DNA from: Mycobacterium sp. 1164985.4
GTDB lineage: Bacteria > Actinomycetota > Actinomycetes > Mycobacteriales > Mycobacteriaceae
Length of the DNA: 64,000 bases
Assembly (NCBI RefSeq): GCF_001668575.1
Contig: NZ_LZMD01000079.1
Coordinates: 62,001 to 126,000 of the forward strand
Direction of reading: 5' to 3'
Part shown: positions 16,197 through 23,898 of the stretch, in pieces
Layout: every line of letters starts with the position of its first letter
How positions within the stretch are numbered: the first letter of the stretch is position 1
The notes under the pieces: generated by a model
Database searches by the model: none
Told to the model about the DNA's origin: nothing
What the model saw: the letters and a program-made list of their open reading frames with translations, nothing else
Translations under genes and position numbers: made by a program

Positions 16197-17030
16197 TCAC
16201 GGGCCGGCCGTACACCGCTCGACGGCCTCACCCAGGCTGTACACGCGCGTGGCCGAACCGTCGGCGCAGTCGTCCCAGCCGGACCCTCCGAGCAGGACCT
16301 CGGCGCCGACGGCGGCCGCGCGGACCATATCCATGTCGGCAGTATCGGCGGTCTGTGACCACAGCACCGCCCGGACGGGCGTGCTCACGCGTGCGATCGC
16401 GTCGGTCAAAGCCGTCGCCGGCACGGTGGCGCCCAGGATCAGCGCACCGCGCCCGCGTTCGGCGAGGGCGGCACGCAGCGCCTCGAGCGCCAACACGTGC
16501 GTCTCGCGCGAGGTGCACGCCAAGATGACCGACGTCGACGCGTCGAGGCTCACGAGCGGCGTGTGGTGCATCGACCGCGACACCGTCCACGACAGGGCGT
16601 GCTCGACGTCGATGCATCCGCCGTCCTCGTACTGCCTGGTCACGACGGCCGCGAACGCGGGCTGTACCAACAGGTCCCACGTGTCGATCACGCCGAAATG
16701 ACGGACGTGGGTCTCCAGCAGCGCGCTGAGCGCGGCGAGGTCGAGGGCGAATGCGGCCGCCAACAGCGAAGCGACGTCACCGCGCGGCGGCACGACGGCC
16801 TCGGTCGCCAGTTGGGCCGCACTGCGCGGGCTGGTCCCCTGCCCGATGAGGTCATGCATGTGGCGTACGGCCGCGACGTCGTTGTCGCTGTAGAGCCGGT
16901 GCCGGCCGGGCCGGTGGTGCGACGGCCCGACGCCGTAGCGCCGGCTCCAGCTGCGCAGCGTCGCGGTGGGCACGCCAACGCGCTCGGCCACCACGCGCAC
17001 CGTGTACCGCGGTATGTCAGCGTCGTCCAT
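16197..17030 (-). CDS. MerR-family regulator with CarH/LitR-like B12-binding region
   Basis: A 277-residue protein. An N-terminal MerR helix-turn-helix (YTVRVVAERVGVPTATLRSW, then RRYG and GRHRLYSDNDV; residues 9-75) resembles CarH/LitR. Residues about 90-155 look like the four-helix cobalamin cap and 165-260 like the Rossmann B12-binding fold (ILGATVPATALTDAI, AVLWSQT). The expected lower axial histidine is present as E176-T-H178, and the cap V-E143-H144 is kept. The CarH tryptophan of the W-x9-EH motif is missing: Y134 stands nearest, one residue short. It could be a B12 light sensor, an altered one, or a B12-independent repressor. Its neighbours (idi, crt operon) and the shared repeats point to carotenoid control. 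Confidence 0.85.
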   Translation of the reverse strand: MDDADIPRYTVRVVAERVGVPTATLRSWSRRYGVGPSHHRPGRHRLYSDNDVAAVRHMHDLIGQGTSPRSAAQLATEAVVPPRGDVASLLAAAFALDLAALSALLETHVRHFGVIDTWDLLVQPAFAAVVTRQYEDGGCIDVEHALSWTVSRSMHHTPLVSLDASTSVILACTSRETHVLALEALRAALAERGRGALILGATVPATALTDAIARVSTPVRAVLWSQTADTADMDMVRAAAVGAEVLLGGSGWDDCADGSATRVYSLGEAVERCTAGP

Positions 17031-17094
17031 GGAGCCTGCTCGTCGGAGTGTGGGCCCAGCGAGGATTCACCGATAGCGCGGTGGGCAAACTCGT

Positions 17095-17113
17095 CGATGC
17101 GAAACCGATGCAA
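17095..17113. promoter_or_regulatory. CGATGC 11-bp repeat pair upstream of merR
   Basis: CGATGC at 17095-17100 and 17106-17111, 11 bp apart, 65 bp upstream of the merR start and 52 bp before the divergent gene at 17165. The word TGCATCGGTT (on the merR strand) is shared with the idi upstream region. This suggests autoregulation of the regulator and possibly control of the divergent gene. Confidence 0.58.
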
Positions 17114-17164
17114 CCGTTCGCTGTCTGGACATACCGGCGGCGAGATGCGGGTACCTGTTCGCCC

Positions 17165-17596
17165 ATGACCGATCAGCAGACAGACGAACAACACAGCCGC
17201 CCCGAGGGGCTCGACGACGCGACCGTGGAGGCGGTCGGAAAAGTGTCTGAAGCGTTGGAGTGGGTGGAACGGGCACGCGGGCATCTGTATTCGTTCCACC
17301 AGCTGATGGGTCGGGCTGACCTGCTGCTCGGTGAGGCATGCGACAAGTTGCGCGACGCCGGACACGATGCCGTCGCAGAGCGATTGGAGGCCGAAGTCGT
17401 CGGCCGCAATGTGCTCTACGGCCGCTGGACCTTCCAGATCGTCGAGGATTTCGACGACAACTACTGGTCGGTGTTCCGCGATCACGAGAGCCGGGTGCGC
17501 GACGAGCTCCAGCAGGGCCGCAAGCACGTGTTCGAGTCGGAGATGAAGGAGCGGCGCCGCACCCAGGGTCGCCCCGGGCACGAACACCGCCCCTGA
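17165..17596 (+). CDS. Conserved mycobacterial protein of unknown function
   Basis: A 143-residue hydrophilic protein rich in charged residues. The core VSEALEWVERARGHLYSFHQLMGRADLLLGEACDKL looks helical, followed by GRWTFQIVEDFDDNYWSVFRDHESRVRDEL and a basic Arg-rich tail. No signal peptide or membrane segment was seen. I recognise it only as a protein conserved among mycobacteria. The start MTDQQTDEQ at 17165 was preferred over upstream in-frame codons that encode low-complexity residues. It is divergent from merR across the CGATGC repeats and convergent with ilvC, with a strong hairpin between. Confidence 0.75.
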   Translation: MTDQQTDEQHSRPEGLDDATVEAVGKVSEALEWVERARGHLYSFHQLMGRADLLLGEACDKLRDAGHDAVAERLEAEVVGRNVLYGRWTFQIVEDFDDNYWSVFRDHESRVRDELQQGRKHVFESEMKERRRTQGRPGHEHRP

Positions 17597-17603
17597 TCCG
17601 CGT

Positions 17604-17652
17604 GATTTCGGTGCGCTACCGATCGGACAGCGATAGGTAGCGCACCGAAATC
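17604..17652. terminator. Perfect 17-bp hairpin between convergent genes
   Basis: GATTTCGGTGCGCTACC (17604-17620) and GGTAGCGCACCGAAATC (17636-17652) are perfect inverted repeats with a 15-base loop, placed between the gene ending at 17596 and the ilvC stop at 17658. There is no clear T-run, as is common for mycobacterial terminators. It can serve both strands. Confidence 0.75.
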
Positions 17653-17657
17653 GCTTC

Positions 17658-18671
17658 TTACGCCGTTTCGGTAATGGGCCGGTCGACCCAGCTCATCAGG
17701 TCGCGCAGCTTCTTGCCGGTGACCTCGATCGGGTGCTCGGCGTTCTTCTTGCGCAGCGCCTCGAGCTCCTTGTTGCCGCCTTCGACGTTGGCGACGAGTT
17801 TCTTGACGAACGTTCCGTCCTGGATCTCGGAGAGGATGCCGCGCATCCGCTCCTTGGTGTCGGCGTCGATCACCCGCGGACCGGACAGGTAGCCGCCGAA
17901 CTCCGCGGTGTCGGACACCGAGTAGTTCATGCGCGCGATGCCGCCCTCGTACATGAGGTCGACGATGAGCTTCAGCTCGTGCAGTACCTCGAAGTACGCC
18001 AACTCGGGCGCGTACCCGGCCTCGACCATCACGTCGAAGCCGGTCTTGACGAGTTCCTCTGTGCCGCCGCACAACACGGCCTGCTCACCGAACAGGTCGG
18101 TCTCGGTCTCGTCCTTGAAGGTGGTCTTGATGACGCCGGCGCGGGTGCCGCCGATGCCCTTGGCGTACGACAGGGCGAGCGCCTGGCCCTCACCCTTGGG
18201 ATCCTGGTCGATCGCGATCAGGCAGGGCACACCCTTGCCGTCGACGAACTGCCGGCGCACCAGGTGGCCCGGCCCCTTCGGGGCGACCATGCCGATTGTC
18301 ACGTTGGACGGCGGCTTGATCAGGTCGAAATGAATGTTGAGGCCGTGCCCGAAGAACAGCGCGTTGCCGTCCTCGAGGTTGGGCTCGATGTCGTTCTTGA
18401 AGATCTCCGCCTGCGCGGTGTCGGGGGCGAGCAACATGATGACGTCGGCCCACTTGGCGACCTCGGCGGGGGTGTCGACATCCAGCCCCTGCTCGGCGAC
18501 CTTATCGCGGGACTTCGAGCCTTCCTTGAGGCCGACCTTCACCTGGACGCCGGAGTCGCGCAGGCTCAGCGAGTGCGCGTGCCCCTGGCTGCCGTAGCCG
18601 ATGACGCCGACCTTGCGTCCCTGGATGATCGACAGGTCCGCGTCGTCGTCATAGAACATCTCTACTGCCAC
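17658..18671 (-). CDS. ilvC: Ketol-acid reductoisomerase
   Basis: A 337-residue class I KARI that converts acetolactate or acetohydroxybutyrate to the dihydroxy-acids of valine and isoleucine synthesis, with NADPH and Mg. VGVIGYGSQGHAHSLSLRDSG is the Rossmann motif. The short class I C-terminal knotted domain shows AKGIGGTRAGVIKTTFKDETETDLFGEQ (metal-binding D/E) and ELKLIVDLMYEGGIARM. It is third in the ilvB-ilvN-ilvC run, 32 bp after ilvN. A hairpin follows its stop. Confidence 0.97.
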   Translation of the reverse strand: MAVEMFYDDDADLSIIQGRKVGVIGYGSQGHAHSLSLRDSGVQVKVGLKEGSKSRDKVAEQGLDVDTPAEVAKWADVIMLLAPDTAQAEIFKNDIEPNLEDGNALFFGHGLNIHFDLIKPPSNVTIGMVAPKGPGHLVRRQFVDGKGVPCLIAIDQDPKGEGQALALSYAKGIGGTRAGVIKTTFKDETETDLFGEQAVLCGGTEELVKTGFDVMVEAGYAPELAYFEVLHELKLIVDLMYEGGIARMNYSVSDTAEFGGYLSGPRVIDADTKERMRGILSEIQDGTFVKKLVANVEGGNKELEALRKKNAEHPIEVTGKKLRDLMSWVDRPITETA

Positions 18672-18703
18672 TGAATTTCCTTATCTCTCACCTGATTTAG
18701 GGT

Positions 18704-19213
18704 CTACTTGGTGGTGCCGATGCTGCGGGGACCGCGGGACAGCGACACCACACCGGATTGCACGATCTCGCGAATCCCGAAGGGCTCCAGCACCCGCAGC
18801 AGTGCCTCGAGCTTTTCGGGCGTGCCGGTCGCCTCGACCGTCAACGACTCGGTCGACACGTCGACGACCTTGGCGCGGAACAGGTTCACCGCCTCGATGA
18901 CCTGGCCGCGAGTCGATGCGTCGGTGCGCACCTTGATCAGCGCGAGCTCGCGCGAGACCGAGTTCTCTTCCTCCTGCTCGACGATCTTGATCACGTTCAC
19001 CAGCTTGTTGAGCTGTTTGGTGATCTGCTCGAGCGGCGCCTCGTCAACGCTCACGACGATCGTCATGCGCGACATGTTCTTCTGCTCGGTCGCACCGACC
19101 GCCAGGGACTGGATGTTGAAGCCGCGCCGCGAGAACAGCGAGGCGATGCGCGCCAGGACGCCCGGTTTGTCCTCGACGAGCACCGACAGCGTTTGGGTGG
19201 CGGAGGTACTCAT
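18704..19213 (-). CDS. ilvN: Acetolactate synthase small (regulatory) subunit
   Basis: A 169-residue regulatory subunit. The N-terminal ACT domain is TLSVLVEDKPGVLARIASLFSRRGFNIQSLAVG, with the conserved glycine/asparagine positions for valine binding, then KQLNKLVNVIKI. The C-terminal domain is RELALIKV and VEATGTPEKLEALLRVLEPFGIREIVQSG. It activates IlvB and confers feedback inhibition by branched-chain amino acids. The start overlaps the ilvB stop (ATGA), so the subunits are made together. Confidence 0.96.
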   Translation of the reverse strand: MSTSATQTLSVLVEDKPGVLARIASLFSRRGFNIQSLAVGATEQKNMSRMTIVVSVDEAPLEQITKQLNKLVNVIKIVEQEEENSVSRELALIKVRTDASTRGQVIEAVNLFRAKVVDVSTESLTVEATGTPEKLEALLRVLEPFGIREIVQSGVVSLSRGPRSIGTTK

Positions 19214-21081
19214 CAGGCGTGCCCTTCTTCCGGATCGTCGAACAGCGGTCGGATGCCGCGGGCGGCCTGGATCTCGTCGTTGCTGGTGCCGGCGGCGACC
19301 ATCGGCCACACCTGGGCGTCCGCGCCGACGATGAAGTCGATCACCACGGGGCGGTCGTTGATCTCACGCGCCTGGCGGATCACTTCCTCGACGTCTTCGG
19401 CTCGCTCACAACGCAATCCGACACAGCCAAGCGCTTCGGCCAGCTTGACGAAATCGGGTATGCGATGCGAGTGCGTGGCGAGATCCGTTTGGCTGTATCG
19501 CTCTTCGTAGAACAGGGTCTGCCACTGCCGCACCATGCCGAGGTTTCCGTTGTTGATCAGCGCCACCTTGATCGGCGCACCCTCGACCGCACAGGTGGCC
19601 AACTCCTGGTTGGTCATCTGAAAACAGCCGTCGCCGTCGATGGCCCAAACCTCGGCCTCCGGGCGGCCGAACTTGGCTCCCATCGCCGCGGGCACGGCAT
19701 ACCCCATGGTGCCCAGGCCGCCGGAGTTCAGCCACGTCTTCGGCTTCTCGTAGGAGATGAACTGCGCGGCCCACATCTGATGCTGTCCGACACCCGCGAC
19801 GTACACCGCGTCGGGTCCGGCCATCTTGCCCAGCGTCTCGATCACGTACTCCGGCGAGAGGCTGCCGTCGCTCTGCGGGCCGTAGCTCAACGGATAGGTC
19901 GCCTGCACCCCGCGCAGGTATTCCATCCAGTTGTCGATCTTGATCGAGTCCGCGGCACCGTCGCGTTGCAGCGCCACGATCAAATCGGCGATGACGGCCT
20001 TGATGTCACCCACGATCGGCACGTCGGCGTGGCGGTTCTTGCCGATCTCGGCAGGGTCGATGTCGGCGTGGATGACCTTGGCCTCCGGGGCGAAGGAATC
20101 CAGCCGGCCGGTCACCCGGTCGTCGAAGCGGGTGCCCAGTGCGATCAGCAGGTCGCTGCGCTGCAGGGCGGCCACCGCGGACACGGTGCCGTGCATCCCC
20201 GGCATGCCCATGTTCTGCGGATGGCTGTCGGGGAACGCACCGCGCGCCATCAGCGTGGTGACGACGGGAATCCCGGTCAGCTCGGCCAACTCCAGCAGAC
20301 CCTCGGTGGCCTCGCCGCGGATCACGCCTCCGCCGACGTAGAGCACCGGCTTGCGGGCGGCGGCGATCAGCTTCGCGGCCTCGCGGATCTGGCGATTGTG
20401 CGGTTTGGTGTTCGGCTTGTAGCCGGGAAGGTCCATCCGCGGCGGCCAGCTGAAGGTGCACTGACCCTGCAGCACGTCCTTGGGGATGTCGACGAGCACC
20501 GGACCGGGACGGCCTGAGGACGCGATGTGGAACGCCTCCGCGATCGCCTTCGGGATCTCGTCACCGCTGCGCACCAGGAAGTTGTGTTTGGTGATCGGCA
20601 TCGTGATACCGGAGATGTCGGCTTCCTGGAAGGCGTCGGTGCCGATCAGGCCACGGCCGACCTGTCCGGTGATCGCGACCACCGGGATCGAGTCCATATG
20701 GGCGTCGGCGAGCGGCGTCACGAGGTTCGTCGCGCCGGGGCCCGAGGTGGCCATCATCACGCCGACCTTGCCGGTCGCGTGGGCGTAACCACTGGCCGCA
20801 TGTCCGGCGCCCTGCTCGTGGCGAACCAGGACGTGGCGCAGCTTCTTGGAGTCGAACAGCGGGTCGTACACCGGCAGCACCGCGCCGCCGGGGATGCCGA
20901 AGATCGTGTCGACGTCGAGTTCCTCCAGCGACCTGATCACCGCCTGCGCGCCGGTCATCTGTTGCGGCGTAACACGTTTGGTCGACGCCGGCGCAGATTT
21001 CACCGCCGGTTTCGTGGCATGTCCGTCGTCGGGCACGGTTGCCGCCACCTGCTCCAGCGGTCGGGTTGTCGGTGCGCTCAC
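19213..21081 (-). CDS. ilvB: Acetolactate synthase large subunit
   Basis: A 622-residue ThDP-dependent enzyme, the first committed step of valine/leucine/isoleucine synthesis. A variable Pro/Thr-rich N-terminus of about 35 residues precedes the Pyr domain (GAQAVIRSLEELDVDTIFGIPGGAVLPVYD, catalytic glutamate in VRHEQGAGHAASGYA). A central FAD-binding domain follows, then the PP domain with IDGDGCFQMTNQELATCAVEGAPIKVALINNGNLGM (ThDP Mg site). It is led by a BCAA-rich leader peptide and attenuator. Equivalent to ilvB1 (Rv3003c). Confidence 0.97.
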   Translation of the reverse strand: MSAPTTRPLEQVAATVPDDGHATKPAVKSAPASTKRVTPQQMTGAQAVIRSLEELDVDTIFGIPGGAVLPVYDPLFDSKKLRHVLVRHEQGAGHAASGYAHATGKVGVMMATSGPGATNLVTPLADAHMDSIPVVAITGQVGRGLIGTDAFQEADISGITMPITKHNFLVRSGDEIPKAIAEAFHIASSGRPGPVLVDIPKDVLQGQCTFSWPPRMDLPGYKPNTKPHNRQIREAAKLIAAARKPVLYVGGGVIRGEATEGLLELAELTGIPVVTTLMARGAFPDSHPQNMGMPGMHGTVSAVAALQRSDLLIALGTRFDDRVTGRLDSFAPEAKVIHADIDPAEIGKNRHADVPIVGDIKAVIADLIVALQRDGAADSIKIDNWMEYLRGVQATYPLSYGPQSDGSLSPEYVIETLGKMAGPDAVYVAGVGQHQMWAAQFISYEKPKTWLNSGGLGTMGYAVPAAMGAKFGRPEAEVWAIDGDGCFQMTNQELATCAVEGAPIKVALINNGNLGMVRQWQTLFYEERYSQTDLATHSHRIPDFVKLAEALGCVGLRCERAEDVEEVIRQAREINDRPVVIDFIVGADAQVWPMVAAGTSNDEIQAARGIRPLFDDPEEGHA

Positions 21082-21148
21082 GGTGTTCGTTCTCCTAAAT
21101 CCTTCTGCGGATCTGTCTCTAGGGTCTCAAATTCGATGGTCGGGCAAG

Positions 21149-21183
21149 AAAAAACCCCCGTCAGCTGGGCAGCTGTACGAGGG
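21149..21183 (-). terminator. Attenuator terminator in the ilvB leader
   Basis: On the minus strand the sequence CCCTCG-TA-CAGCTG-CC-CAGCTG-A-CGGGGG folds into a GC-rich stem (21183 down to 21155), followed directly by six T (21154-21149). This is a textbook intrinsic terminator, rare in mycobacteria. It lies between the leader-peptide stop (21203) and the ilvB start (21081), so it can stop transcription before the structural genes. Confidence 0.8.
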
Positions 21184-21202
21184 TCGCGCGTCGGTGCCGG
21201 AG

Positions 21203-21274
21203 TTATGCCCGAGTAAGGGCAGGCGCGGCATCGACGCGCTTCCCGATTACTACGAGCAACCCCAGGCCCTGCAT
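21203..21274 (-). CDS. Branched-chain amino acid leader peptide (ilvB attenuator)
   Basis: A 23-codon reading frame upstream of ilvB: ATG, then residues QGLGLLVVIGKRVDAAPALTR, then Ala and TAA. The cluster Leu-Leu-Val-Val-Ile at residues 6-10 places five consecutive branched-chain codons under ribosome control. A strong terminator follows 19 bases after the stop. Ribosome stalling when BCAA-tRNAs are scarce would favour readthrough into ilvBNC, as known for the corynebacterial ilvB leader. The ATG lies only 8 bases from the predicted -10 box, so translation is probably leaderless. Too short for standard gene callers. Confidence 0.8.
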   Translation of the reverse strand: MQGLGLLVVIGKRVDAAPALTRA

Positions 21275-21282
21275 AACCGTCG

Positions 21283-21312
21283 ACGGTAGCCTCCGCACTG
21301 GTCACAGGTCAA
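21283..21312 (-). promoter_or_regulatory. Promoter of the ilvB leader
   Basis: On the minus strand, TTGACC (21312-21307) is followed by an 18-base spacer and TACCGT (21288-21283), a good match to mycobacterial SigA promoters (TTGAC and TAnnnT). Eight bases separate the -10 from the leader ATG, putting the transcript start at or next to the A of the ATG. The divergent cfp6 gene starts 27 bp further upstream, so the region also has to hold its promoter. Confidence 0.6.
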
Positions 21313-21339
21313 ATTGCGGCACGGTGCGAAGATGGCCTG

Positions 21340-21735
21340 GTGAGTCCCGAGGCCGCACCCGCCCCCGTCGTCATCCGCATCTCGCCCATGGCGCATTTCG
21401 CCGTTGCATTCCTGGCGTTCAGCATGCTTTCGCTGGTTCTCGCGGGGCTGACCTGGGTGGCGGCCCTGCTCATCATTCCGATCGTGTTGTCGGTGTTCGT
21501 CGCCCGCTATCGCACGGTCGCCGACCGCGACCACGTGACCGCACGCACGTTGTTCGGCAGCGAGACGGTCCGGTGGGACGACATCGACGGTCTGCGGTTC
21601 GGCAAGGGGCCGGCGGGCTACGCCCACCTGAAGGACGGCAGGGACCTGCGGCTACCGGCGGTGACGTTCGCGACGTTGCCGCGCCTCACCGAGGCCAGCG
21701 GCGGTCGCGTGCCGAATCCGTATTCGACGGATTAG
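21340..21735 (+). CDS. cfp6: Low molecular weight antigen CFP-6-like, bacterial PH domain protein
   Basis: A 131-residue protein corresponding to Rv3004. A short N-terminus is followed by two close hydrophobic helices (HFAVAFLAFSMLSLVLAGLTWVAALLIIPIVLSVFVA, residues about 19-54). A small PH-like beta domain follows: RTVADRDHVTARTLFGSETVRWDDIDGLRFGKG. The GTG start at 21340 is the first plausible start in frame. It is divergent from the ilvB leader, and its last four bases overlap the doxX-family gene on the other strand. The homologue is a culture-filtrate antigen of unknown function. Confidence 0.85.
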   Translation: MSPEAAPAPVVIRISPMAHFAVAFLAFSMLSLVLAGLTWVAALLIIPIVLSVFVARYRTVADRDHVTARTLFGSETVRWDDIDGLRFGKGPAGYAHLKDGRDLRLPAVTFATLPRLTEASGGRVPNPYSTD

Positions 21736-22562
21736 GCCAGCGGGTTGCCGCCGTTGAGCAGCACCCAGATCGCGACACCGGCGCCCGCGCCGAGCACCAG
21801 CGCACCGAGCGAGCCGAGGAACGGCCGCCGCGCCCACCCGCGTCCGGCGTCGAACCCGTAGCGGCCGGGGCCGGTCAGCACAAGGGCGGCCACCGCGCAC
21901 AAGAGGAACACCTTGTACTCGTGCCCGTCGGTCAGGAAGTCCGACAGCCGCGCTTCCTCGTGGGCGACCATCGCCTCGGCCAGAACCCCGGTCACCAGGT
22001 ATGCCAGCGCACCGGCGGCGGCCACGGGCGTGAAGAGACCGAGGAGGAGCAGCACCCCGGCGGCGATCTGACCGGCGGCGCCGACGTAGGTCAGGATGTC
22101 GGCGTAGCGGAAGCCCATGTCGGACAGTTCGGCTTCCCAGCCGTTGAGTCCCGGCCCGCCCCACAGCCCGAAGGCCTTCTGCAGGCCGTGACCGATGAAC
22201 AGGGCACCCACCGCGACACGCAGCAGGAGGAGGCCGAGGTCGAGCGTGCCGCGACGATCGGGGCCCGCCCGGAACGGATCGGGGCCGATCTCGGACGGCT
22301 CGACCGAGTAGTCGGTCAGCGCGTGTCGGCCGCCGGGCTGCACATACGGCAGTGGCTCGGGGTCGTTGAGCAGTCCGAACCCGGTCGAGACGGGTGCACC
22401 GCTGTTCGAGTCGTAGTGCGGGATCGCGGTGGTTTCGAAATCGCCTGCGTAGTTGGAGGTGGGCAGATCGTCTTCGGGGTCGACCAGGCTCGCCGACACG
22501 GGCTGCCCGGCCGCGTCGTCGGGCCGCTGCCAGGCGCGTGGGTCATTGGTATGACTGGTCAC
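21732..22562 (-). CDS. DoxX family membrane protein (Rv3005c-like)
   Basis: A protein of about 276 residues. A hydrophilic, Pro/Asp-rich cytoplasmic N-terminus (about 105 residues, PRAWQRPDD and DPEPLPYV) precedes a four-helix DoxX domain (LLLLRVAVGALFIGHGLQKAFGLWGGPGL, AAGQIAAGVLLLLGLFTP, FLLCAVAALVLTGPGRYGFD). A fifth C-terminal helix follows. In M. tuberculosis the homologue acts with SodA and SseA in a membrane complex for oxidative stress resistance. Start: GTG 22562 (VTSHTNDP) fits the homologue length better than the codon at 22586. Divergent from lppZ. Confidence 0.87.
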   Translation of the reverse strand: MTSHTNDPRAWQRPDDAAGQPVSASLVDPEDDLPTSNYAGDFETTAIPHYDSNSGAPVSTGFGLLNDPEPLPYVQPGGRHALTDYSVEPSEIGPDPFRAGPDRRGTLDLGLLLLRVAVGALFIGHGLQKAFGLWGGPGLNGWEAELSDMGFRYADILTYVGAAGQIAAGVLLLLGLFTPVAAAGALAYLVTGVLAEAMVAHEEARLSDFLTDGHEYKVFLLCAVAALVLTGPGRYGFDAGRGWARRPFLGSLGALVLGAGAGVAIWVLLNGGNPLA

Positions 22563-22701
22563 TCTGCCAGCGTAAGTGCTCGTCACCCGGTAGTCGGGTA
22601 TTGGCGCGGTGCTTTCGGCACCCTAATTCGCGGACGTCTCGCGGCGCGGTCGCGCGGGTGTGCGTGGCGCGCGCATCCGAATGATCCGTAACCTGGCTCG
22701 C

Positions 22702-23823
22702 ATGAAACTGCGTCGGCCGATGCGGGGTGTGCTCGCCGTGTTGTGTGCGGCGTTGCTCGCGGGGTCGGGGTGCGCGCGATTCGACGACCTGCAGTCGCAA
22801 CCGTTCACCACCGAACCCGAGCTCGCACCGGGTCCCACGTCGACGCCGCCGCCACCGCCGCCGCTGCCCCCGACGCCGTTTCCGAAAGAGTGCCCGGCAC
22901 CGGGCGTCATGCAGGGCTGTCTAGAGAGCACCAGCGGGCTGATCATGTTGCCCGACAGCCAGTCGGCCCTGGTCGCCGAGCGCACCACCGGTGTGGTCAA
23001 GGAGGTCTCTGTCCGCGCCGAACCGAAGGTGAAGACGACGCTGCCGGTCGACGGTTCGGGCGACGGCGGGTTGATGGACATCGTGCTGTCGCCGACGTAC
23101 CAGCAGGACCGGCTGATGTACGCCTACGTCAGCACCCCGACGGACAACCGTGTCATCCGCATCGCCGACGGCGACATTCCCAAGCCGATCCTGACCGGCA
23201 TCCCGAAGGGCGACACCGGCAACGCGGGCTCGTTGATCTTCACCAGCCCCACGACCCTGCTCGTGCAGACGGGCGACGCGGGAAATCCCGCCGATGCGGC
23301 GAACCCGGGGTCATTGGCAGGCAAGGTGCTGCGGATCGAACAGCCCACCACGGTCGACCAGGCCCCGACCACGACCGCGCTGTCGGGCCTGGGCGCTGCG
23401 GGCGGCATGTGTATCGACTACTCGGACGGGTCGCTGTACATCACCGACCGCGCCGCCTCCGGTGATCGGTTGCAACGCATCACCAAGGACTCCAAGACCT
23501 CGACGGTGTGGACCTGGCCTGACCGGCCCGGCGTCGCGGGTTGCGCCGCGCTGGACGGGTCGGTTCTGGTCAATCTCGTCAACACCAAGCAGACCGTCGC
23601 CGTGCGGCTCGCTCCCGAAACCGGTGTGGTGACCGGCGATCCCGAGGTGGTGCGCCAGGACCAGCACGGCCACGCGTGGGCGCTGGCGATGTCGCCCGAC
23701 GGCAACATCTGGGGCGGCACGATCAACAAGACGGCGGGCGATGCCGAGAAGCTCGACGACGTCGTCTTCCCGCTGTTCCCGCAGGGCGGCGGATTCCCGC
23801 GCAGCCCAGCTGACAATACGTAA
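22702..23823 (+). CDS. lppZ: Lipoprotein LppZ, six-bladed propeller-like
   Basis: A 373-residue exported lipoprotein. The signal peptide MKLRRPMRGVLAVLCAALLAGSGC has the lipidation cysteine at residue 24. A Pro/Thr linker (STPPPPPPLPPTPFPKEC) follows. The glucose/sorbosone-dehydrogenase-like beta-propeller includes GSGDGGLMDIVLSP, TGDAGNPADAANPGSLAGKVLRI and HGHAWALAMSPDGNIWGGTIN. No catalytic role is established for the homologue Rv3006. ATG 22702 was chosen because it gives a compact signal peptide. The two genes between lppZ and gatB in M. tuberculosis (Rv3007c, Rv3008) are absent here. Confidence 0.9.
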   Translation: MKLRRPMRGVLAVLCAALLAGSGCARFDDLQSQPFTTEPELAPGPTSTPPPPPPLPPTPFPKECPAPGVMQGCLESTSGLIMLPDSQSALVAERTTGVVKEVSVRAEPKVKTTLPVDGSGDGGLMDIVLSPTYQQDRLMYAYVSTPTDNRVIRIADGDIPKPILTGIPKGDTGNAGSLIFTSPTTLLVQTGDAGNPADAANPGSLAGKVLRIEQPTTVDQAPTTTALSGLGAAGGMCIDYSDGSLYITDRAASGDRLQRITKDSKTSTVWTWPDRPGVAGCAALDGSVLVNLVNTKQTVAVRLAPETGVVTGDPEVVRQDQHGHAWALAMSPDGNIWGGTINKTAGDAEKLDDVVFPLFPQGGGFPRSPADNT

Positions 23824-23898
23824 CCACCTGCCCGCGCTCGAAACCGCGGCCAGGGCTGTGGATGAGCGTCGCCAACGACCCTGTGTGCAGTTTCGGCG

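Noticed and set aside
17128..17154. GGGTAC before the gene at 17165 as a SigF promoter
   Set aside because: No GTTT-like -35 at 15-17 bp upstream.
21078..21305. A 75-codon frame on the minus strand before ilvB
   Set aside because: Not rich in branched-chain residues and running through the terminator; the 23-codon frame at 21203-21274 explains the leader better.
23824..23898. Gap between lppZ and gatB as a possible RNA gene or terminator
   Set aside because: No clear hairpin, tRNA shape or conserved motif could be seen.
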